64,000 bases of DNA, from contig JARGSG010000013.1 in assembly GCA_030374805.1 (NCBI GenBank), positions 620,001 to 684,000 of the forward strand. The letters run 5' to 3'. Source of the DNA: Gracilaria gracilis. Taxonomy: Eukaryota; Rhodophyta; Florideophyceae; Gracilariales; Gracilariaceae. Shown here piece by piece: positions 55,396-64,000 of this stretch (the first letter of the stretch is position 1; each line of letters opens with the position of its first letter). Both the position numbers and the translations under genes were made by a program. Below the pieces are notes generated by a model that saw only the letters and a program-made list of their open reading frames with translations, was not told where the DNA came from and searched no databases.

Positions 55396-55583
55396 CGGTG
55401 CGCCAAGACGGACTTCTCGCACGTCATCCCGCAATCGCGGCCACTCATGGCAAGACCGGTTGTTTCTGCTCCGCAGGTCGCTGATGCAAATGCCACTCGC
55501 GTGGTGAACCCTCATCGAGGTTCCCAAGCCCTCGTGGTGGTGGACCCTGAGACGCCGCCGCACGCGGAAGACTAGGGAAACTA

Positions 55584-58500
55584 ATGAACGGAGTCTCTCC
55601 TCAGGGAGAGGCGTCCTCAGAGTCGAGGTCGAAAACGCCCGAGGCGTCATTGCCTCGCTCCCCGGTGAAGATCCTGTCAAGGAGTGACACCGCTGACACG
55701 GATTCAGAACACTTGGGCGTTCTGCGTCGACCGTGGATACGGATAAAGAATAACCGGATCCCGGATAGAATCATGGTCATGGCCAAGCGAAACTATAAAG
55801 TTTACGCTGATCTTGGCCTCAACCCCCAATTTCTGGTAAGATTTCTAACTGTTCTGATCACAGGTGCTGGCCCGAACTTCGTCGTGGAGTCCATATTGCC
55901 CCCGCTGGTGCGGTGTCGTATCCGCTCCGAAGCAGTCCCGAACGTCGCTGACGCGAATAACAACCCGTTATCAACGGTGGGAACCGTCGACTTGGTCGTC
56001 CGGTTGGGCACCTCTATGGCGAAGCTCTACTTTGTCATTTGCCGTTCGTTGGCTGCGCCGGTTATACTGGGATGCGATTATTGCGACCGGTTTTTCGAAG
56101 CAATCCGGCCCCGCCTCAGGCGTGTGGTACTCGACGACGGATCATCACTACCGATGGTCCGTCGCCCGCTTAAGCGCGCTTCACAGAAGCAAGTTCCGCT
56201 GCCTGCTGCGCAGGAACCATCGCCCGCCACGCAGGAGTCCACAAAGCTCCGCGTTGCTGCGTTGGTTTCTATACCACCAGATTCCCAGGTTATGGCGAAG
56301 GTCAACTCCCGTCAACACGGCATTCGGGTCATACAGTTTTTTCCTCGTTGTACGAGAAGTGTCAACTAACCGTTGCAAAACGGAATGGTGCAGGTGCACC
56401 CGGATACTCCATTTCGAATCTTGGTTGCTAACCTTGGCACCAAACCCCAGTATCTGGTAAAGAACCAAGTGATTGGATCAGTCACCCCGCACCCGCTCGC
56501 GATGCTCCTGACGCGGATGACTACTGCCAATGTTCTCGGACTGGTTACCTCCAAGGAGGGAGACAGTTCAGAGAGCCCTGACGCTTCGGCTAAGGAGGAG
56601 GAGGACACCGCAGTTTCAACGGAGAGGTCGCCGAATGATTCGGATATGCAACCTGTTTCCGACACAGGACAGCGTGGCTCTACAAGCTACGACCAGCTTG
56701 ACCCGGTGAAGGCTCTGGGAGAGCTGAACCTCGGTCACGTACCGGTATCGCACCGCAAACAACTACGTAATATGCTACGGGAATTTACCACGATGTAAGA
56801 TGGCTCTCTTCGAGAGATTTCTGCGACGCAACACCGTATCGACTTGTTGCCGAACGCGCGTCCGGTGGCGCAACCCCCGTACGGGGCAGGACCGAAAGCT
56901 CGGGAAGAGGAGCAGTTCCAAGTAGACAAGATGCTCCGCGCCGGGGTGATTGAACCCGCTCAGTCACCCTGGGCTTCTCCAGTTGTACTGGCGTTGAAGG
57001 CCGACGGCACGTGGCGATTTTATATCGACTACCGCCGGCTCAACGCCATAACTGTACGGAATAGCTACCCCATACCGCGTATGGACGAGTGCATTGACTT
57101 ACTTGGCAAGGCTACCGTGTTCACGGCGTTGGATGCCAATTGGGGATATTAGCAGGAGGGTTGTAAGGGAAGAAAACCGCGACGAGACTGCGTTCGTCTG
57201 CCATTCTAGGTCCTACCGCTTCAAGCGGATTCCGTTTGGTTTAACAAACGCCCACGCTACTTTTCAGCGAGCGATCGATATCCTGCTCAACAGGGTCGTG
57301 CTGGTATATCTTGATGACATCATTGTCTTCTCAGATAACCTTGACGACCACCTCACCCATTTCAGGGAATTTCTAACCGTTTAACGGGATCCTGGTATTA
57401 CCATTAAGCTGAGTAAGTGTGAGTTCTTCACAGATACGATCATGTATCTGGGACACGTGATCCGTCCTGGACGGCTGTCGATCGAGGAAGCTCGCGTCAA
57501 ATCCCTCGTTGAGGCAAAGCAACCCCGTAGTCAGACGGAACTCCGGTTCTTTCTGGGGCTAGTCAACGTCTATCGACGGTTCATCCCGAACTTTTCGGAT
57601 ATCGCGGCGTCGCTTAACGCGCTACTGCGTAAGAGACAGCCACCGAAACCGAAACCCTTAAGGCCCGCGCAAGCGGATGCGTTCAACTACTGAAAGAAGG
57701 CTGTCACGTCAGCTCCGATCCTATCGTTATCCAAATTGAGATTGCTGTACTCCGTGGACACGGACTCGAGCGACTACCAAGTCGGTTGCGCTCTTTTCCA
57801 AACCACCCAAGAATGGGAACGGAAGCCAATTGGTTATTGGTCGCGTTCGCTGATCGTTCACGAATGGAACTACTCTGTATCAGAGAAAGAGTGTCTCGCC
57901 GTTGTGTGAGCGCTTTCTACTCTCCGCCCCTATCTTGTGGGTGTTCACTTTACCGTGTACAATGACCATTCCTCATTGAGGTGGTTGATGAATATCTCCG
58001 ATCCATCGGACCGCCTCGTGCGGTGGAGACTCCGCTTAGCGGAATACCACTTCACAGTTATATATAAGAAAGAAGCGTTGAACACTCAGGCTGATGCGCT
58101 TTCGAGTCTACCCACGAGTGGGGAAGCCCTCGCAACCGAAGATGACGGGATCCCGTGCTTCGTCGTGGACGGAAAGGAACCGGAAGATCTGGATTGGCCA
58201 GAAGATCTGGATATGGATGCTGAATTTGACGAACTCCTCGCCTCTGGCGAGGTTGCCACTGAGAAACCCCCACGGGGAATTTTGTTCCCATTACTCCAGA
58301 AGAACTGGTAAGAGAGAAGTTCGGAGACCCTTTTTGTGTAGGGATACGCGCCCGTCTTAACGGTGGTGAAGTACTCCCTTTCGAGTTGAACGATCGAGGA
58401 TACCTCGTGAGGACAGTTGGAGCAGACCCACAAGTCGTGGTTCCGCATTCCTTGCAGTCGCGGGTCTTGCATTTAACACATTACCCGAAGATCCGTGGTC

Positions 58501-61313
58501 ACGCCGATGGCCGGAAGCTTTATCTCACCCTGAGAAGGAACTTTTACTGGCCCGCCATGGCGGTGGATTGCTATGTCACAGTACGCTTCTGTACGGAGTG
58601 TGCAAAGAACCGAGTTAAACTTCGGAAGAACAGCAAGGCGCTGAAGCTTTTCCCTGCCAGGGCACCGCTCGAGTTTTTCGCGATCAACATTCTCGGACCA
58701 CTCCTCACAACGAGGCGGGGCAACAAGTTTTTAATTGTCATCACCGACCGCTTCTCGAATCTGGTCCGGACAGTCCCTCTTCGGAGGATATCCGGTTTCA
58801 CGGTGGTTAACGCGTTCGATAACATTGGGTATTCGCGTACGGACCTCCAGTGGAGTTGTTATCCGACAACGGAAAGCAGTTTGCGTCCAGGTTTTTCCAG
58901 GATGTGTGCCGCATCCTGGATGTGAAGAACCTGTTCACAACTACTTATTACCCCCAATGTAATGGGCAAGTCGAACGGTTTAACCGAACAATGCTCGCAT
59001 CTCTGCGTTCGTACGTGGCTCACCACCCAAAGACTTGGGACCTGTACACTGATGCGATTACCTTCGCCTACAACACTCAGGTTCACCGAACTACCGGGGT
59101 ATCGCCATTTGAATTGGTACTATCCCGTTTGCCCCCGCCTGTGGAGTTGGAACCGCAAGCTACGCTTGGAACCTTCCCATCCGTGGGCGACTACCGTAAA
59201 AATTGGAGACAATGGTTAACCAAGTTGGTTCCTGCTGCGCGGAAGTCTATGGAACGTGCCCAGGCCGCTTACAAGCGTGATTTTGACAACCGCTTACGGC
59301 GCCCTGACACTCCGCCAACTGCGGTTGGTAACTACATGTACGGAAGGAGTACTATAACCCGGAACGGGAAAGGCGTCACAAGCTCTCGCCAGTGGCGGAC
59401 GGCCCCTTCAGGGTGATATCTACAACTATCGACACTGTCGTGGGGAAGATGGGCGATACGCACGAGCGGTTATCCCGCAATCGCGTTGTCCTAATCCCTC
59501 CACCCTCGTCTGAGGTAGTACTGGACAGTACTTTCGTTTCTAAGGATACAGCAACACCGGGTTATCCGGGAACATCAGTGGTCGAACGACCTTCAGTTCT
59601 ACCACATCCCACCCGGGGCCTTTCAGATATTTTGATGTTATCGGAAACGCCAGCACAGCCGGAACACTCAGGACTACACCGCCCAATGCCTTCCTCTTCT
59701 ACCGCCAATGGTCGGATTATTACCGGCCAGGCAGGACCCCAACGCACCCGCCCTTGCTCCGTCTAAGGAGGGGGAGGGAAACAGCTGCTCCGATGGAGAT
59801 CTTTCGCCGTCGCAACGGAACTCACGCCATGAAGCACTGGAAGGTGTTGCAGGATCGCTGCCGCTCTTGCGTAACGACAGCTGATCTGCAGTGCCAAGCC
59901 TTTCTCAGGGTGTGTCGTCTCCGAACGTCGAAGAATCCTCCGTGAAGGCAGTTGAATCTGCATCGCAGTTGCCGCAACATGCAGAGAACACCACCCCTTC
60001 GGGGAACGTTCGTAATCACCTGTCTGTGGCGCCCTCCAGCCGAGAGGACGCTGCGGCAGAAGAACCCAGCACTGGGAATGCAACACCTCGTGGCGAGAGA
60101 ACTATCTCCATAAAGGGAGATATGAGTACGCGCATTACGCGGACTTCGCACCGTGGTACACGAGACACGACTATACAGTCGACGCCGCAAGCGCGGAACT
60201 ACAACCGTCCTGTTGTACCAAGCCCTATACAGGGTGTGCCCGCATCTTCTCTCTTTGAAGATTCCCCCGCTGAAGCCGTTACTCGCGTGCCCTCATTGCC
60301 GCAGAATGCGAAGCTAAGCCCCGAGAATGAGCCAGTGACGCTGGGCGCAAGAGTCAACACCCCACTGGGGAACGTTCAGACGAAGCCGTCAGTAGCGCCC
60401 TCCAGCCGGGAGGACGCTGCAACGAGAAGCCCGACCGTTGTCAATGGAACACCTCATCGCGAGGGAAGACCACCCATGCAGGGCAAGGCGCGCTTGCGCA
60501 GTCGCACTCCGAGCCTCTCGGTAGAACCTGGCACCGCCAGCACGACACCGGCCGCTCCGGAGTTAACACCCATCTACGACGGCACACTACGTCCGACCAA
60601 GTCGAAACCTCCCCAAGTAGTGGGCACAGCGCCGGCTGTACACGCCCCACACGGGAAGAGTGCTGTACACGCCCCACACGGGACCAGCACAGCACACGCC
60701 GGCTTACCGGAAATAGCCACCGCACGCGGGTTGCCAATCCAGCAGGGCACGGCGCAGTAATTGAAGGGTCCAAGTGCCAGGAAGGCGGATCGGACTAGGG
60801 CAAATTCCAGCCAACCGTCGTTGGAATCACGTGCCCGTACACGGGAGGACGCGCCACACGCGCCCCTTCCCGCTAAGCGCGGAGCACCTCCCCGTGGGAT
60901 ACGACGACAACGTCATCGCCAAGGCGGATCGACCCACGCAGACTCGCGATACGGGAGGACTACCATTCAAGTGGGAGAGCAACACCCCGTAGGGACGGCA
61001 CCGATACCACCTTGGTGGGTACCAACACCCTCTTTAGGGACATTCTCCCCAATGAAGGGACTGCTCCACGCGAAGTGACGACAACACGGCGAGACCGGGA
61101 AGTGTACGTGCAGGAGTACGTCGTCGACCAAGTAATGGGGCATTCTTAAAACGGTAACGGCGATCTGCTCTACCGCGTCCGTTGGTACGGCTATGGCCCC
61201 GAAGCGGATACAGAGGAACCAATCGAACACCTCCCCAGATCACGGGTCGTACAGTATCACCAGCGCGCCGGCACCGCACTACCAGGCAAGCTGGAAAGAG
61301 CCCATGTGGGATA
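55584..61313 (+). pseudogene. pol of the right-hand chromovirus with chromodomain
   Basis: Protease region (ITGAGPNFV near 55860, VILGCDYCDRF), reverse transcriptase ([48 protein letters not shown] near 57307), RNase H remnants, integrase (LRRNFYWPAMAV, LLSDNGKQFASRFF, CNGQVERFNRTML), then a long P/S/T-rich linker containing RPSVLPHPTRGLSDIL (about 59.6 kb) and, within it, an imperfect internal repeat of about 75 bp (around 59997 and 60350) and a short tandem TGTACACGCCCCACACGGGA near 60640-60690. Ends with a chromodomain (YRVRWYGYGPEADTEEPIEH). Broken throughout. Confidence 0.85.
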
Positions 61314-61409
61314 GTTGGTAACCATCTGGGACGGGAGAACAGAATTATAACCGAATAGAAGTAGAATTGAAGAAGGACAGTCAAGGACGGGAATTTTACT
61401 TTGTGTTCA

Positions 61410-63269
61410 TCATGCTTTCATAGAAAAGCCGGTCGAACCTGAAGACAACCCGGGACGGGCACTAGGGGTTCGAGCCGCTACCCCACTAGGTGGAGCACCG
61501 CCGCCAAGGCGGTTCCTCAAGGCATCCGCCTTTTCGACGACATCACCCGAAGCTTCGGTAGCGCTGAGGCCTGCACCACGCAGGAAGCGGGCTATGATCT
61601 GGTGCTCATTCAGCGGCCCAGAACTGAGATTGCGTGATCCGGCGCTCGCCGAAGGCTGAGGAGCACCATCCTCTTGTTCCGTCGTCACCACCGCAGCGGA
61701 CTGTCCCCTATTGGGATCAGCTGGAGTGTTCGAACACGGCTCCGCCGGAGCGTTGTAAACTTGGTTGTCATTCCCGACCGCGTCGGCTTCGTCACCGTCG
61801 TCTTCGACCGTCTCGCTCGATGCATCGGGGTCGTTATCCACCATTTGATCTCCCCCGCTGTAAAAGTGAAAAAAATCGTCCAAGTCGACATACCCTCGCG
61901 GGTGGTCGCTGCGGATTTCACGCGGAGCAGCCCGGAATTCTTCCGCTTCTTCGCGGCTGATTTCTCGGTAGTCCCACGTGTCGAAATATACGAAATCGCC
62001 CGCGAGCAGGGTATTGCGCCCGAGTCCGGGACCGGAACCGCCACTAACAACGTTTCGACGGCCACTTTGTTCGATGGGGACCTCGTCTCACCGAACATTC
62101 TCGATGTAATCGAGTAGCCCGAACATTTCTTCCTCGTTGGCAGTGCCCCCAAGGAGGATTCGCAAGTCCAGGCTACGGATGGCCGCCCGCACTCGGGGTT
62201 GTACGTAACAAAGCTGATACTGGTCGTAGGTCTCGGTCACGATGTATGCCGCGAAGCGGGTAGCCCACTCGGTCACCACAACCGACCATAGTCCCAACCA
62301 GATATCCGTGAGGAGGAACGACCCCATATAGGTGAAGACCGGGGGCAGTTCAACATAACACCCCCTGCACGCCTCCAGGGAGGACCACCACTCCGGGAGT
62401 GGGACGTACCGACCACGTCGGTGAGGTGCAGCGATGCGCACTACCTCCACGTTCTGGTATGGAATGAAGAACCCGAATCGGGAGCCCCAACGCCGTTCAT
62501 TACAGATGAAGATCTGGAGGAAGTTCGACCGGGATGCCTGGGGAAGGTAGCGGAAGTCAGCCCGAAGTATCGGTCGCTTCCAGCACATGGCTGCCTGCCG
62601 CGTTGCGGGAAAGTTCCTCCATGCGAAGGTTCCTAACGCCGCGAGGCGGTCGCAGTACGTCATCTCCCCGCGTGTGCAGTAAAACGCGACATCAAAGTCG
62701 TACCCCGCGGGGATGGGAAACTCGAATGGAGCCCGGCGAAGCCGTTGGTAACCCAGCATAACGAGCGCCGCGTGTGCGCTCGCCACCGATTATCTGCCCT
62801 CACGACGGATGTGATGAATAGGAATCGCTATGCGGTTCCTCCGATCCCACGACCACGTGACGTCGGCGGGTAGGTCCCCCGGAAGGTTGTTGGTCGCATC
62901 ATCGTACGCCATTACCAATGCCCCATTGAGAACTGCCAATGGATGATACCAGGGCGCGTGCCTCAACCTGAGGGCATGTGACCGATTGTTCGGATTCAGC
63001 CCCACCAGGGTATCGTAATGCGGCTAGACGCGCACCAGCATGCTGGCTGGGATGACTCCCGCCATCGGGTGAAGCACTTGCAGGCCTGCCCCCGCAACGG
63101 GTTGGTTAGACGGCTGAACCGTGGGCTGCGTCGTCGGAAACGCCCCTGCTTGCGCAGGTTGGTTGCCGCCTTGAGAAAATTGTTGGTTGGTGTTGCTCTG
63201 TGGCAGAGGAACGGACCGGAAGCCGGTGAAGTATTCCTTCGGAGGGTGGTTGGGTTGCTGACCGTACAT
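61410..63269 (-). pseudogene. antisense coding sequence in the right-hand chromovirus
   Basis: Homologue of the antisense ORFs at 47293-49209, at the same place and in the same direction relative to pol. It keeps the N-terminal Q/P-rich region with YFTGFRSVPLPQ (about 63230), the block APWYHPLAVLNGALVMAYDD (about 62960), PILRADFRYLPQAS, RFGFFIPYQNVEVVRIA, EWATRFAAYIVTETYDQYQL and LRILLGGTANEEEMFGLLDY. The C-terminal part (61410-61883) is acidic and low complexity. Conservation of protein sequence on this strand in two distinct elements argues against chance. Decayed. Confidence 0.7.
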
Positions 63270-63511
63270 TTCGGTAATTGTTAAGTCGATAACCGGCGTG
63301 GCCGGGGGATTTGAGTGCGTTGGTGAGGCTCGTAGAACGATTTGTCGGAGGAATTCGCCTTGTTAAAGAGTACGCGCTGAGTAGGCAGGTGTGGCGTGCT
63401 CTGTGTCGGAGGGAATTACCGGCGAGCCGGAGGAGGGCGTTTCTTTATAATCTTGGTCCGCCATCGCGTCGCTCACGAAAAACGTCGCGCTCTCGGCTAA
63501 GGAGGGGGATA

Positions 63512-64000
63512 TGAAGTGCAACGCCCTCCTTGAGGGATTCCCGTGACTTATTTATTTTCCGACATGTCAGCTGGGTTAATTATGAATACATACGATGGCC
63601 ACGTCGGTGCATGGGACACGTGGGACACGGCAGAATCCAGGAGGTTGGCACAGCATTGCTGGTAATCTGCACCCTTTATGGGAGTATTCTAGATTATTAT
63701 AGTATTTGCCGTGCAGTACGGGAGGTTAGCTACACACTCTATAGTGTAGGGGCAACTGGGCCCCGCCACTAAGTAAATCTCCCCAACCAGGATTGGCTCT
63801 AGACTCTTCGCCTTCGGCGGTATTTAACTCCTCCTCGGAGATATATCCCGTTGCATACGGATCGTCTATCCGCCCTGCGTCAACCAAACGAACCCAATTG
63901 TGGAAATATTACACCGCTATTTGTCTCGTTCGCCTTGTATAAGGATTTTCCCGGCTTTGCCGTCTCTCTCCGTCACTCTGGTGACTTCCCATTTCTCTTT
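63512..64000 (+). repeat. 3' LTR, cut by the window edge
   Basis: Preceded by a polypurine-like GGAGGGGGAT (63501-63510). The first 489 of about 771 bp are visible; about 93-94% identical to 52536-53024. Confidence 0.9.

Larger units (their letters stand above)
52536..64000 (+). mobile_element. Ty3/gypsy chromovirus, old copy, 3' end beyond window
   Basis: 5' LTR 52536-53306 (771 bp), primer site at 53310, gag (about 53.4-55.4 kb), protease (about 55.8-56.1), reverse transcriptase/RNase H (about 56.9-58.1), integrase (about 58.4-59.4), long linker (about 59.4-61.0), chromodomain (about 61.15-61.31), opposite-strand coding sequence (61.4-63.3) and the start of the 3' LTR (63512 on). It has the same plan as the 12.2-kb element, from a distinct but related lineage with GC-richer codons. 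Over the 489 bases of 3' LTR visible it differs from the 5' LTR at roughly 32 positions (about 6-7%), so it is several times older. Heavily broken, with ten or more breaks. Confidence 0.9.

Overview
The window is nuclear DNA of a eukaryote with few, short spliceosomal introns and many class I and class II transposons. A multicellular red alga (Florideophyceae, Chondrus-like) is my best guess. It rests on the compact intron-poor genes, the mix of Ty3/gypsy chromoviruses with pogo/CENP-B and PIF/Harbinger transposons, and host proteins that fit no familiar animal, plant or fungal family. This is inference; no rRNA, tRNA or organellar gene is present to confirm it.

Layout. 1-2420: left-truncated Ty3/gypsy chromovirus on the minus strand (5' LTR plus gag). 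3.8-6.6 kb: PIF/Harbinger DNA transposon with a spliced DDE transposase (minus) and a divergent Myb/SANT-like ORF2 (plus). 8058-14847: complete-length Ty3/gypsy element with 831-bp LTRs and the 5-bp target duplication AATAG. About 16.9-34.7 kb: an island of host genes. It holds three members of a new-looking secreted protein family (16886-17248 minus, 18853-19377 plus, 27129-27785 plus), a head-to-head pair of AIG1/GIMAP-like GTPases (19605-21810 minus, 22877-25005 plus) and a head-to-head pair of three-pass membrane proteins (30456-31988 minus, 33186-34712 plus). Two decayed pogo-type transposases lie at 28.9-29.35 kb and 35.0-36.8 kb. 38078-50286: a 12.2-kb chromovirus with 997-bp LTRs and the target duplication TTAAC. 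50865-51885: an LTR related to the first element, split by a 430-bp near-perfect palindromic MITE. 52536 to the right edge: an older, more decayed relative of the 12.2-kb chromovirus, cut off inside its 3' LTR.

The most interesting signals are these. (1) Both long chromoviruses carry homologous protein-coding sequence on the opposite strand, between the chromodomain and the 3' LTR: a conserved antisense gene with a Q/G/P/Y-rich start and a motif YFxGFxSxPLPQ. (2) The three secreted proteins share an N-terminus of the mature chain (QAPxPxGVGAxFLxPLxPPP) and a TATA box 94-115 bp before the start codon, but their C-termini are different low-complexity tracts; two of them evolved unrelated pentapeptide repeats on a 15-bp unit. 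(3) Two unrelated host families each sit as a divergent paralogous pair; the GTPase pair shares an N-terminal domain of unknown type and one intron at the same position and phase. LTR comparison gives relative ages: the 6.8-kb and 12.2-kb elements are recent (about 0.6-0.7% LTR divergence), the right-hand chromovirus is much older (about 6-7%).
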